Positions 51,238 through 63,867 of a stretch of 64,000 nucleotides of DNA are shown here, in pieces. Under the pieces are notes generated by a model. The model had not been told where the DNA came from, did not search any database, and worked only from the letters and a program-made list of their open reading frames with translations. The DNA comes from Gonatopus flavifemur. Lineage: Eukaryota; Arthropoda; Insecta; Hymenoptera; Dryinidae. Numbering within the stretch: position 1 is the stretch's first letter; each line of letters opens with the position of its first letter. Where the stretch lies: NCBI GenBank assembly GCA_018340375.1, contig JAFFJZ010000001.1:76438001-76502000 (forward strand). The letters are read 5' to 3'. A program made the translations under genes and the position numbers.

Positions 51238-51828
51238 TCGTTACATAAGATCTTCTCTCCACAACTTAGAGAATGAACTTTTTCCTCGGACGATCAACGG
51301 ATGGAACTATCTCGTAGCGACAACCGGTCTGAAATTTCTTGACAATACTCGAAACAATATAATAACATAAGATGAATAATGGATCGACTTAATACATGAA
51401 GGTATACTACATATAAGAAGCAAAGAATGTGCGCAGGCCGATGACTGTATCCGCTATATCTTCATTACAAGACGCTGACACCATTGAAAGTTCAATGTTG
51501 TTCGTGTTTGAAATGAATCACGCTCACCGAATGTAATATCCCATTATAATTAGGTTTTCTTACAACGCGATGACGGCGCAATTTGTGATATCGTTGATAA
51601 TTCGGTATTGTTGAATTATTACATCAGATTCGCTATGGCTAGCCTCAAACATCAACTTTCCGAATACCTATGAGAAGAAATGCGAAATTATCTTTGATCA
51701 ACGCGTAAAATTAAATTGGTCTCATTTTGAAGGAAGGAAAAAAACGGTGAATACTCCTCGCAATTTAAACGTTTCGTAATTTATGAGATTGCGATACTTT
51801 ACCAAGTTGATACCTGAAGTATTGTGTC

Positions 51829-53149
51829 TACACTGAGGAAAAGGATAGTTTGACTCAACTGAGTTTCAGTTGCCTCAACTCCGCCACGCATTTGGATACG
51901 GCGAAATGGATCTAGGAATTGACTGAATCGCCTGATGAGTTTGAAAGAGGAAGTTGTCTCAACCCCGTAAGAAATTAAGTCAATCCTTAGAGCAATTCAT
52001 TCTTTCCTTTGAAAGAGCGTGAAACATATTTGTGTATTGAATCAAAATAGTTTGAAATAACGATCTTTACCCACTGAGTTATGGAGGCTGTTCAAATAAC
52101 CTCAACCCAAGAATGCCATTTTGGACATGATTCATCCGATCTAGAGGATACAATTGACGTAATGTCTTATGAAATGGATGAAAGTTCATATCGAATCTGT
52201 GAATATAAGTGCACCGATTTAGTACCAAAATAGGAATCATTACTCGTCTCTGTTAGCGACTGTGTACAGAAATTCGTAGTTGTCACCAGTTTACTATCTT
52301 TTCTAGCAATCATTCCATGATCTTTTTTCTCCGTGTGGACCATCCTCTATGTAAAATCACGTTTTGTTTTTCATATGAATAGGAAATAATTCTTTTTTCA
52401 ACGAACGTTTGTCTGTATCTACATTGATTTTCTCTGGTTGTGATGAACTTCATAACATATCAAAAGCGATCGCATTGATGAGGTTGTCTCAACCCCGCCA
52501 CTTTTCAGCCACACTTATTGGATATTCGTTCAATTAACCAATTCTCCAGAAGCAATTGAATGAGAATATTATCTCAAATGCTCATCCTTTTCAATTAAAC
52601 CTGATGCATTTCAATCACCTCGATATGAGATTGAATCAACTGCTTAGAATGGTGCGTTCAAATTTCGTTGTCCCTATTGAAAAGGTCTCATAAATTCTCA
52701 TATATAAATCTTATCAGTCTATATAAGATTCTAATGAGTTTTTATCAGTTTATATGCGGTTTCTGTCCTAGAACTTATGGGATTTTATGATTTCATATGA
52801 GTTTTATAAAAACCTTATAAGATTTAATCAGAGTTATTGGCAAAATCTCATAAATCCTAATAAAAATCAAGTTTATGTACTAGATTTCATGCGGTTTCTG
52901 TCCTAGAAATGACTAGATTTTATTTGACTTTATGAGACCTTTTCAACAGGGGTGTTTCTATTAAAGTCATGGTGATTGACTGAAACGCGAGTCTTATTTA
53001 GCTACAATATCGCTACAGGGTTGAATCAACCAAACGTGGATTTTTGTACCAAATGACGGGGAATTTATATCAAGTGTTATTCTGTTGACTCAACCGAATA
53101 CCTGCCAAACCCTTGGCGGGGTTGCCAAAGACACATTTTTTTCTCAGTA
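51829..53149. mobile_element. TACACTGAGGAAAA element with nested insertion
   Basis: The ends TACACTGAGGAAAA and TTTTTTTCTCAGTA are inverted. Motifs such as GTTGTCTCAACCCCG and TTGACTCAACTGAG recur inside. The inner element at 52672-52952 has its own ends. Confidence 0.6.
52672..52952. mobile_element. CCCTATTGAAAAGGTCTCATAAA MITE (nested)
   Basis: The ends CCCTATTGAAAAGGTCTCAT and ATGAGACCTTTTCAACAGGGG are inverted. The interior repeats TCATAAATTCT, TCTTATCAG and CTAGAA-type words. Confidence 0.7.
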
Positions 53150-53193
53150 TATCGAATCCTTGGTTTGAAGAATTTGGCAACAAATTATCTTAT

Positions 53194-53810
53194 CTACTGG
53201 GTGATTCGAAATTGCCGTAAACTTTTTTGAGAGCAGATTTTTTATGAAATTCTAAAACGTTTTTGGTCGGGAATATTTTGATCTGCGGGTAACCTGGAAA
53301 AGAAAATAAAACTAATTTAGCTTCTTTCGTTGTGGAGTTATAGCGATTTGAAGTTTTTCAATTCTGTTGTCTTGGATTCAAATGTCAAAGATACGATACT
53401 TCCGAGATATTTGGATTTTTCAGAAAATTGAAAAACGCTCATACCTTCGAATCTAAGGATCAGACCAAAATCGTTTTACTCTCCAAATCTGGAAGAGTGA
53501 AAAATCACGCTTTTCATTCCACTAAGTCTCAGAAGTGAGCCAGTCCGCTTCGAGTGAGATTTTCACTCGTTTCGAGCGAACCCCCACTCTTTTATAGCGG
53601 AAAATTCACTCTAAAATTGGAGTGGCTGTGAGTTTCTAACCTCAAACCTTAGACTTCCACTCTGAAAGAGTGGGAATTTCACTCGGAATTTCGACAAGCT
53701 CACTTCTGGCTGCCTAAAGAGTGAAATTTCACTCTAAAAATTTTAGAGAGCAGTATTTCATCAAGAATCTGCTCTCAAAAACGTGTAAGGCAATTTCCAA
53801 TCACCCAGTA
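53194..53810. mobile_element. TACTGGGTGATTCGAAATTGCC foldback
   Basis: The ends TACTGGGTGATTCGAAATTG and CAATTTCCAATCACCCAGTA are inverted, with GAGAGCAGATT arms. The centre is rich in GAGTGAAATTTCACTC-like short palindromes. Confidence 0.7.
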
Positions 53811-53880
53811 CATATACTCATCTTATCTGTTGTTTGAGAATAAAAATTCATACACATTTGAATTGCGTTCGAAAAAATCA

Positions 53881-54111
53881 TACACGGAGAAAAAATGGTT
53901 TCCTACTATAGCGCCTACAAAGAAATTCGTTGTCCTTACAAAAATATTCACTACAGCAGCTAAGACGTTAGTTCTCTCAACAAATGTGTTTATGTCAGCA
54001 AAAACATGTAGTTGTGTCAATCATTTTTCTTGCTCTTACAGCTAATTTTTCTTGTAGGCGCTATAGTAACAGACCTGCTTGATATGCCAGCAATACTTTT
54101 CTCTCCGTGTA
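53881..54111. mobile_element. TACACGGAGAAAAAA MITE
   Basis: The ends TACACGGAGAAAAAATGG and CTTTTCTCTCCGTGTA are inverted, with CTATAGCGCCTACAAG arms. A further, less clear set of related repeats continues to about 54588 (TTTTTTCCGCGTA, TTGTTTCCGTGCA). Confidence 0.65.
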
Positions 54112-55189
54112 GTTGACAATCTAAGCTCAAGGATCCAACTTTTTAAAGATTTCGTGACAGCAAACTATTTGCTATCACAGCAATCTTGTCCGCTACGGCA
54201 GGGATTTTTTAGCTGTGACAACAACAAAATAGTTGCTCTTTCAGCAAAATTTGTTCGTTATTCTGTATACAATACTTAAAATCTTGTGAGCCCCGTAAAC
54301 GATTTGCTGCTTGAGTTAATAATTTTGCTCTCATACCAATCCAGTTAGCTGTGGCAGTGAATTTTTTTCCGCGTATTGTTTATCTACACTTCTGTATGAG
54401 CTAAATTTTAGCCACTATAGCTGAATATTTTAGCATCCACAGGACCACTAATGTCTCATCAACACTAGCTAAAATTCAGCTGGTGAAGCTAAAAATTTTG
54501 CTGGAGCAGCTAAACTCTCGCTGTACAGGCTAAAAAATCATCAACAAGCTGTCAATCTGACAGGTAATTATTTGTTTCCGTGCATGATAAAAGATACCTA
54601 AATATGGTGTATAAATTGTAGAGAATTTTGAGCTATGTTTATAGGAATGTTTGTAACACATTTGTTAGTTTTGGTTATCTAATGTTGAAAACATTCAACC
54701 TAGATCCCGATGATCGATGAGAGATCTGGAATCTGTGAGGGATAAGAGAATTTGAATCTCATATCATGATACATTTTCAAATCGAGTTTGATATATGCCA
54801 ATTCACGTGTCACAAAAGGAAACTCCGTAAATAATTCCTCGGTCTCTGTCTCTGTTTTCTTTAGATTTCAGTCCCATTGTATCTAATGATTCACTCTCTA
54901 CAATTGGTACGCAGTGAATGCAAATCGGAGTATGGAAGTATTTGTATTGAGATGAGCTGTAACGTAGAATAGGGTTACTTTTACTCGCGGGTTTACTTTG
55001 ATAACTACTTTGTTTGTACATAAAACAATATTTTAAGCGCAGATGAGATTCAATTTTTAATTTTTCCCTCACTGGTCAGCAACACAGAACAATGTAACAC
55101 TCTGTATCACAAATGAATGTGAGAAAAATAGTAAAGACGTATTTCTTGAAGATACTATGAATCAAAACTCAAATTTGTACTCCCTAATG

Positions 55190-56050
55190 TGTACTCGGAG
55201 TTAAAAGATTTACGGTGTACGGGGTTATTTTGATCAGGTATATGGGGTAACTTTGATCAACGGTGTGGGGTGATTTTGATCAGCCACACAGGGTGATAAT
55301 GAGAGGAAGGACTGGATCAAATGTTGCTCTGGGAGCGAGTGTATCAGTGTTTGAGTCAGGAAACCAAAATGATGAAAATGTTTCAACTTCTGCAGAAAAG
55401 AAGAAGCAAAGGGCGAAGAAAAATTGATCGACGCAGAAAAAGAAATTCAGGTGCTCTATGAAGAGAGTTCTTTGACATTCAATTGCATGACATGATACAG
55501 ATCACACAGGATTCTAGTTTCGCATTAATATTTGATACCCATATGTGAAATTTTGCTCCAGTTTTCATATCAAACGATCTGAGTTTATGTGATTCCAGTA
55601 AAATTTTGTTTTATTTACAATAATGTAAATAAACCCAATAAACACAGCGTCTCAAACTTGATGGAAAATGTTGCATAAAAAGTCTTTTAATTACCTGATA
55701 AATATCTTTCAGATCATTGTCTAAAAAATATCTAACGGATATCTGAAAGACATCTTATGCAGCATTTCTTGACAACTTTTAAACATTGTGTTTGTTGGAA
55801 AGATGCACTGAGCAAACGCCTACTCAGAATATAAGCGATCAAAATAACCCCACTTGACGGGTAACTTTCATCAGAGGGTTTTCAATTATTCAAATCCAAA
55901 CTAACCGAATTTTTTCTAATGAAGCTCATTAACAGTATTATAAAAACCGATTATGATACTGATTCCGTGAAATTTCATCCCAAGTAGTTCGACTTTTAAA
56001 GTGTTATGAATTTTGCAATTGATCAAAGTAATCCCATTTTACGGTACACA
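55190..56050. repeat. GGGGTNATTTTGATCA-type foldback region
   Basis: GGGGTTATTTTGATCAGG, GGGTAACTTTGATCAAC and GGGGTGATTTTGATCAG on the left are met by GATCAAAATAACCCCA and GATCAAAGTAATCCCAT on the right. CCCAATAAACAC and GTGTTTGTTGG bound an inner stretch at 55634-55797. Confidence 0.55.
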
Positions 56051-56205
56051 CAAAACGTGACATGAATATTGTGCACGACACCTGAAATATTAATGTTACC
56101 TCCAACCATTGATTTCACCGACTTGATATGAAGGTTCGTCAACCCTGTGCAACATTTTTATATGTAACTACCGAATAAACAATCCATACACTAGGGTTGA
56201 AGATA

Positions 56206-57130
56206 CCCCTGGTAAAAAAAATCTCTCTGAATCTCTCTGAAATCTCTCTGAATTCCTCTGAATCTCTCTATATTTTGGGACTAATTTCAGAGAGATTCAG
56301 AGTAATTCCAGAGTAATTCAGAGGAAGTGAGAGACTTTTCCGATAGTGAATACTTTCTGAATTCTTCAACTTTCTCTGAATCTCTCCGCATATCACTGAA
56401 TCCCTCAGAATTTTATATATTTGAATTTCAAAGCTCACTCTGAATTTACCTGAATATCTCTAAATTTCTATCAATCTCTGGGAATTTAATGTATTCAGAT
56501 TTCGAAGCTTCCTCTGAATTCCTCTGAATCTCTCTGAATTCCTCTAAATATCCCGGAATTTAATGTATTCAGATTTCAAAGCTTCCTCTGAATTCCTCAG
56601 AATCCCTCTGAATTTCTCTGAATCTTTCTAAATCCCTCTGAATATTTCTAAAAACTTCCACGCACAATTTTTCTTGATTTATCTTCCTTTGGAAGTCTCT
56701 GAAACTCCCAGAAAGCCTCTGAAATGCAGGACCAACAATTTTACCGAATTAATTCCTCTCTGAATTTCCCAGACCCCCCCCCCCCACCCCGGATCTCTCT
56801 AAATTCCTCTGAAAAATCCCACGCGCAATTTTTCCTAATTCACCTGTCTCTGTGAGTCTCTGACACTCCCTGAATACCTCTGAAATCCTGAACCGAAAAT
56901 TTAGCTGAATTAATTCCTCTCTGAATTTCCCAGAATTTTCCTGCATCTCTCTGAGTTCCTCTGAATTTTTCTGAATCCTTCTGAAAAATGCAAAGCACAA
57001 GTTCTCTCAAGCCACTAGTCTCTGAAATCCTCTGAACTACGCTGAATTGCTCTGAATTTCTCTGATCCTTTCTGAATCTCTCTGAAACGTGAAATTTTCA
57101 GACAGATTCAGAGAGATTTTTTTACCAGGG
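56206..57130. mobile_element. TCAGAG-repeat element, copy 2 (inverted)
   Basis: CCCCTGGTAAAAAAAATCTCTC to GAGAGATTTTTTTACCAGGG. It lies in the opposite orientation to copies 1 and 3, shown by the position of the ACGTGAAATTTTC block at its right end. It contains a C-run near 56775. Confidence 0.8.
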
Positions 57131-57190
57131 ACATATCGAGACTTGCACAATTTTCTAGTCAACTCTCTGAATTTGAATCCATGAAAATTA

Positions 57191-57429
57191 CTACACTGGA
57201 AGAATTACCTTGCAAAAATCAACGTGAAATTCCAGTCCTCGAAGGACAAGTAAAAATTCTGCGAAAAATTACTGTGCAGCCTGTAAAAATGAGTGAGTTT
57301 TCAAACAGTTGAGAGTGATATTTTCGATAAGTTTGACAAAACGGATAGTCATATTTTCAAAAATTCTTACTTTTTCCTCGATCACTGGAATTTCGTGGTA
57401 ATTTTTCAAATAAAATTCTCTCAGTGTAA
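57191..57429. mobile_element. CTACACTGGAAGAATT MITE, copy 2
   Basis: The ends CTACACTGGAAGAATT and AAATTCTCTCAGTGTA are inverted. Internal GCAGCCTGTAAAAATGAGTG is shared with 46932-47106. Confidence 0.65.
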
Positions 57430-58433
57430 GAATCCATTAAATATCACTGAGAAACAGTACCAAGTCTGTCACTAATTCTCAGTACTTCCCAATTTTCTTC
57501 AAGATATTTCAACAACAGCAACAATTTACCACTAAAAAATATCAAAAACAGTCTACCCGATTTGATTTCAACGAATAAGCCATTTTTAAAGTAAGACATC
57601 TCATTCCATGTTACAATATCGTTTGGACACTGTTTGGATGTATTATGCAACACTTGACCGATTCTGGTTTCAAATTTACCTAAAAGTGTTGCGCAAGACA
57701 TCTCAACCTTGTCTGAGAGTTATCGCAAAGCATTACACAAAGTGTTCATTAGATTGCATAAAGCATATTTCAAACTCCAAGAAGATATCTTCATGTCATA
57801 TTCGGAAAACCCCTTCGGGATTCCGAAGACCTCTTCAAGATATATTTCAGATATCGATTCTATTCCATTGATTTGACCTTTCATCGTTGAGACGATAATT
57901 TCCATTGAGTGATTAAATCAAGGAAAATGTCACCAAGTTACTAGAAAGTGCATTGACATTTAAAATACATGCAGAATCATATATACATATACATAATAAA
58001 AGTTTACCACTCTGATGATTTTGTTCCATCCTGATTCCGAAAATAGAATAATTAGAAGAACGTGAATCGTCACATTCACAGTACCCTAGGTCGAATCGGA
58101 TGATATTTCATTCGATATGTTCATTAACGGTCATACCGCACTTTCATCACTTTTTCTTTCCCTCGTATTTGCATACAACACATTTGACGTTGAATCTCAC
58201 AATCGAACTTTGATAATTGCATAACGCGAATGAATCCCATAACTCGAAATTCAAAATAATCGCATGCCGGAGTGTTGTCGGATTGAGAATCACCACATGA
58301 ATTTATTAGATAGAACGAACGAATGGCCATGGGCGGTCATTGAAAGACAAACATCCGTCATGTTTGAAGATCGGTAGTCGCGGAACTTTAGCTTGTCCTT
58401 GTCTCCGTGCTCGAGGACTTGCTGAAACCAGAA

Positions 58434-58511
58434 ACCACGTGGTGATCGGTGCTGGTTAGAGCCAACCATCTTTCACTTTCACTCTCAAACAAACTTGCTC
58501 GACCACGTGGT
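58434..58511. promoter_or_regulatory. Paired ACCACGTGGT palindromes
   Basis: The 10-base palindrome ACCACGTGGT occurs at 58434-58443 and 58502-58511, 68 bases apart, inside a GC-richer patch (58320-58560). CACGTG is the E-box core bound by bHLH factors. No gene start is linked to it here. Confidence 0.3.
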
Positions 58512-58559
58512 GGTGTGTGCAAGCTGCTGTGAGCAATAGCCACGAACCGTATTTGAATT

Positions 58560-61500
58560 CTCAGAACAACGATGAAAACATATTACGCCAATTATTACCT
58601 AATTGTGTATATGCATAATGATCCATTCGAGGTACGAGGATGTTTGGAATATTTGAGGATAAATCTCGTTGGACTGCCAATGGGACGAATCTCGGTGTGA
58701 TTTCTTCATAAATTCGTGACGATGGTATAACGTAACTGATCGACCCTGCGTTATATTATCTTTAGCTTTATTATACAATATCGTGATATAATAGATGTTT
58801 ATTGGGTCCGAACGAATCGGACAAATCCGATCGTTGAAGGTGAAAATAAGAAAGCTGTAAAATCGTTTGATGTTGAATGTTTATCCATTAATAATCCATT
58901 AGTGGTCGATCGGTGATGGTTGGATCCACTACGTCTATCGATTCTGCATTCAGAAAAAAAATATCCTGAAGAAAGGGAGTTACGATGCCACGCTTTTTTC
59001 AATGATCTATTTTATCAATTAAGATCGAAATCGCTAAAAAAAACTCATTTATTCTTTCTTTCCTTCTCTCGTAGCAATTTACAAGTTGATAGTTAGAATA
59101 TGTGTATCTTATCATATAATTTTTCCGTCATGACACAAAAGTAGTACGTGAGGAAAGAATTATGATTATAAAATAATGATATCCTTATGTGGTTTTTTTT
59201 TAAAATTATTCTAGCATGATTTCCGTACATTGACTGTGAAGAATATTATATTACAAATCAATTGATTCTCTCATAAATTGAACTCAGCGTGTATACTATA
59301 CCGCATTTATTTAACTAAGAATCACAATAATATCGATACTCACTTCATTTGAAAGTTAAGTGAGAGGATAAATTGCACCATGAATATTTTCATCAAATTC
59401 TCATTTATTTATTTATACTCCTGTTATGCACCAGTTTCAATTCTAATCTTCATTCATTTATTGAAATCTTTCTATTTCATACGTGTAATCATTGCTACTT
59501 TAATTATCTTATATCATTTCCTAAAGGTGAATCCTAGATTCTCCAAATTAGAGTTATTGGAAGCCTCATTCGAAATCATCTTGTTCAGACAACAATCGCT
59601 CTTCCAAAATACAGGCTGCTGGTTAAAATAAAAATTCCTAATGGAGGTCAAAGTCTCAATTATTACACCCATGTAACACTAGAGCCAAAATCTTCCATAT
59701 ATATACATTTATAGAACATTTAGAAAATTCTTTTGCTACTAAGGCAGAAATGAATTTATTCCTATAATAACACTCAGCAATATTCTCATTGACCCAACAA
59801 TCCTTCACGTTAAACTACCAATTCTCTTCCACGTCTATAGTTAGATGCTTGAAATATCATATCAAAAATTCAAATTTTCCTCATACGCAAATATATTCCG
59901 TTTCCAGCCACAAAAACATAATTCGTGTATCCGTGAGTGCATGAAATTTCAAGAATTCCCAGCAGGAAAATTCCTTTCGAATTTTTTTTTCCCTCAATGG
60001 GATTTGAATATGAGAAAAACAAAAGTTTCTGTTCAAAGGATTGTAAAATTCTCATCGATATCATTAAATTTTCCACTTCACTTCATTTTCTAATTCCCGT
60101 AAGGACGCCACGCGTCGCGGAGGAAAAGTCGGAAGAATGCACAGATGGAGTAATTGCACGTAGATGAAATCCGAGCGTAAATAATACGTACACCGTTCAA
60201 TTTTCTATTTAAATCGTAGCTGATTTTTTCATGCATGACACGCTCCAATTACGCGACGGCCTTTGTACTTATTATTTACGTTACGAAACCATTACGTTCA
60301 GCGCACTTGAATTCGCAACATCATTGTGATTATAATTTTTATAATTTATGTATCTCAACCTTTCCCCTCCAATGTGAATCGAAATTGTATGACGAAAAGA
60401 AAAATTGGTTCATGCGTGCGGTTATGAAAACGCAACGAAGGCAGTCTTATGATCTCACAAAAATTTTTTTAATTTCAGACTTTCATTGATTTTTAAGAGG
60501 ATTTGTGAGGTTTTACAGGGCGTGTCTTCTAGTATTCATATATGAGAAGTCCAAAAAAATGGATTTCAACGGAAGCCGTCCAATTATGAATTCACCGATT
60601 TTTAAGTACTGTTTCTTTACCCATTTATTTTGAAAGATCAAGTTGGCGTTATATAAAGCAAGAAACAAATCCACGTTGAAAAATGGCGAAAGATTATGTC
60701 AGTGTTATGAAATTATCGTGAATTACTTGAGAGGTGAAGTTAGCAGCACGGTATACCTGAAAGAGTGTTTATAATCGAGTAATGATACTTGAAACATCAT
60801 AAATCATAAGATGGATGATTTCCATTGTTCCTCAAGTTTCGTTGAGTTCTATTATACTTCGAATGAGTGAACACAAAGAACCTGCCGACGCTGCCGACAC
60901 GTGTTGACTTTTCATTTGCAATTTCAATACCTTTTATATGATGTTTTTTTTCTCTTTATATACTTCCCTGTTTCTGAGGATATACCTATGTACTGTGTAC
61001 TATATGATATTGCAACACATAATAGTATTTATGGATTGCTGAAAAAATGGTCCAAATTGAGAGGTGTTTCAATACGGTACAGTTTTTCTCAGTGCTGATT
61101 ATAATCTCTCCCTTAAACTTTACATCATACTATTACGTAAATGTGGTACAACTTTTTTCATACATACTTCATTTGTGTTGCTGCAATGTAATTGTAAGAT
61201 TATCAATCAAATCTTTATGACATAGGAGAACATAACTTCTCATTATTCGAAATTGATGCTCCGCTTCAAACTATGAGATTATATACAAGTAATTTATTTA
61301 TGATATTATTTTGGCAGTTTTGTTGTTTCATATAATTTCGAAAGCGTTGAAACTCTTCATGCATCAAAACATATATTGATCTTAGTCAAGATAAATTAAA
61401 TTTGAGTTATGTTACGTAATTTTGGAGTAAAGTATTGAATTTTTATCAACTATATTTTTCAAGTATACTACTTATAGTGTGATTTTTTAGAGAATCTTAT

Positions 61501-61650
61501 GAAATCCTGCACCATTCCTTCACACGGGGAATGAATCTTCGATTGAAATTGATGTGCAAGGAACTGTAGCCACGAAAATCACGTGACGAATGTAATTTTG
61601 TTCCAATTTCAAAGGGATTTTTCGAAGAAAACCTGTCATGCGATTAGTCG
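58560..61650. other. Gene-free AT-rich stretch
   Basis: No exon, RNA gene or bounded repeat that I can support. Confidence 0.4.
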
Positions 61651-61660
61651 AATACGCGTA

Positions 61661-63031
61661 TCCCTGGTAAAAAAATCTCTCTGAATCTCTCTGAAGATTT
61701 CACGTTTCAGAGAGATTCAGAAAGAATCAGAGAAATTCAGAGCAATTCAGCGGGGTTCAGAGGATTTCAGAGACTAGTGGATTGAGAGAACTCGTGCTTT
61801 GAATCTTTCAGGAGGATTCAGGAAAATTCAGAGGAACTCAGAGAGATGCAGGGAAATTCTGGGGAATTCAGAGAGGAACAAATTCAGTAAAATTCTTGGG
61901 CATGCATTTCAGAGACGTTCAAGGAGTGTCAGACGCTTCCAGTGATAGATGAATTCAGAAAGATTGTGCGTAGAACTTTTCAGAAATATTCAGAGGAATT
62001 TAGGAAGATTCAGAGCAATTCAGAGAGATTCAGAGGAATTCAGAGAGGAATTAATCCAGCTAAATTTTTGGTTCAGGATTCCAGAGGTATTCAGAGCATG
62101 TCAGACTCACAGAGACAGGTGAATTAGGGAAAATATGTGCGTAAAGCTTTTCAGGAATATTCAGAAGAATTTGGATGCCGGGGAAGTCTGGGAAATTCAC
62201 AGAGGAATAAATTCAGTAAAATTTTGGTCCTGCATTTCAGAGGCTTTCTGGAAGTTTTAGAGACTTCCAGAGACAGATACATTAAGAAAAATTGTGCGTG
62301 GAACACGTTAGAAATATTCAGAGGAATTTAGAAAGATTCAGAGTAATTCAGAGAAATTCAAAGGAATTCAGAGAAATTCAGAGAGAAATTAATTTAGCTG
62401 AATTTTTGGTTCAGGATTTCAGAGGTATTCAGGGAGTGTCGAAGACTCACAGAGACAGGTGAATTAGGAAAAACTGTGCGTGGGATTTTTCAGAAACATT
62501 CAGAGAGATTCAAAGGAATTTAGAGAGATCCGGAGGGGTCTGGGAAATTAAGAGAGGAATGAATTCAATACAATTCTTGGTCCTGCATTTCAGAGGCTTT
62601 CTGGAAGTTTCAAAGACTTCCAGAGGAAGATAAATTAAGAAAAATTGTGCGTGGAATTTTTTGGAAATATTCAGAGGGATTCAGAAAGATTCAGAGTAAT
62701 CCAGAGAGATTCAGAGAAATTCAGAGGAATCCAGAGGAAGCTTTGAAATCTGAATACATTAGATTCCGGGAGATTTAGAGAAATCAAGAGATATTCAGGT
62801 AAATTCAAAGGGAGCTTTGAAATTTGAATATATAAAATTCTGAGGGATTCAGTGATATGTCGAGACATTCAGAGAAAGTTGAAGAATTCAGAACGTATCA
62901 CTATCGAAAAAGTTTCAAACTTCCTCTGAATTACTCTGGAATTACTCTGAATCTCTCTGAAATTTGTCCCAAAATATAGAGAGATTCAGAGAGATTTCAG
63001 AGAGATTGAGAGAGATTTTTTTTACCAGGGA
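61661..63031. mobile_element. TCAGAG-repeat element, copy 3 (longest)
   Basis: TCCCTGGTAAAAAAATCTCTC to TTTTTTTTACCAGGGA, 1,371 bases. The same landmark blocks as copy 1 occur in the same order. ORFs within it are repeat products. Confidence 0.8.
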
Positions 63032-63561
63032 TAGCAATAATTTTTAGTACTCTAACATGAGTGTTCAATATCTTCATTCGAAAATCAATGTAAGAACATT
63101 CCTTTCCGTTGCACATGGTACATTAACTGTTAGTATGCACAGTTCGGTTACCTACATGACAGTTTACATAACTGTTTCTTCGTGCACGTTCGCTGTTAAT
63201 GAGGAATTCCTTCTGTACTGAGAGAAAATTACTTTAGGTAGCAGAAAAACCAATTCTCCCAATAGAATTCTTCTTTCACTCTTTTTTTTCTCCCCAAATC
63301 CAATGACTTACAATCTGAGTTCATTATTCGATACATGAAATTTCAAATTTTACGATAATAATCATCAATTCGGAAAGTTTCCTACGTAAAAATTGACGGA
63401 TGGTCCAGTACCGGCTCGATATAGGCTGCCAGGGTGCAACCGTTGACGGCCAAATGATAACGCCAAATAACTCTGATCCGGTACCGGTTACCAACATCAA
63501 TTCATTACTGGAAATCAGTGTGGTTCCGACATTAAGAACTGATACTATTAGTATTGATCGC

Positions 63562-63867
63562 TACACGCAGAGGAAAATTCTTGCTGAAAAAGCGATTTCG
63601 AAAAATCTGCTTTGCTAAATTAGCAAAACGGTTGCTGTTACAGCAAAAATATTGCTATTTTAGCAAGATATTTGCTAATCCAGCAAAATTTTCTAGTCGT
63701 CTGTATATCTACAATTCCGGATTGCTGAATGGCAAGCGCTTGTCGAAAGAGCAAAATTTTTGCTGTAATAGCAAATTCTTTGCTGATTCAGCAACAAGTT
63801 TCACCATATTAGCAAAGCGAATTTTCGAGGTTTGCTGTTTTAGCAACTTTTTTTTCTCTGCGTGTAT
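63562..63867. mobile_element. TACACGCAGAGGAAAA MITE with GCAAA/TTTGC repeats
   Basis: The ends TACACGCAGAGGAAAATT and TTTTTTTTCTCTGCGTGTA are inverted. Between them TTAGCAAA, TGCTGTTACAGCAA and GCTGATTCAGCAA words alternate. Confidence 0.7.

Noticed and set aside
54803..55072. 89-codon minus-strand ORF with Ser/Tyr-rich stretch
   Set aside because: No start context, signal peptide, splice sites or domain; composition fits chance.
61942..62331. ORFs with FRKIQ/FQKYSEEF-like repeats, also 56749-57000 and 62671-62868
   Set aside because: They are translations of the degenerate TCAGAG repeats, not proteins.
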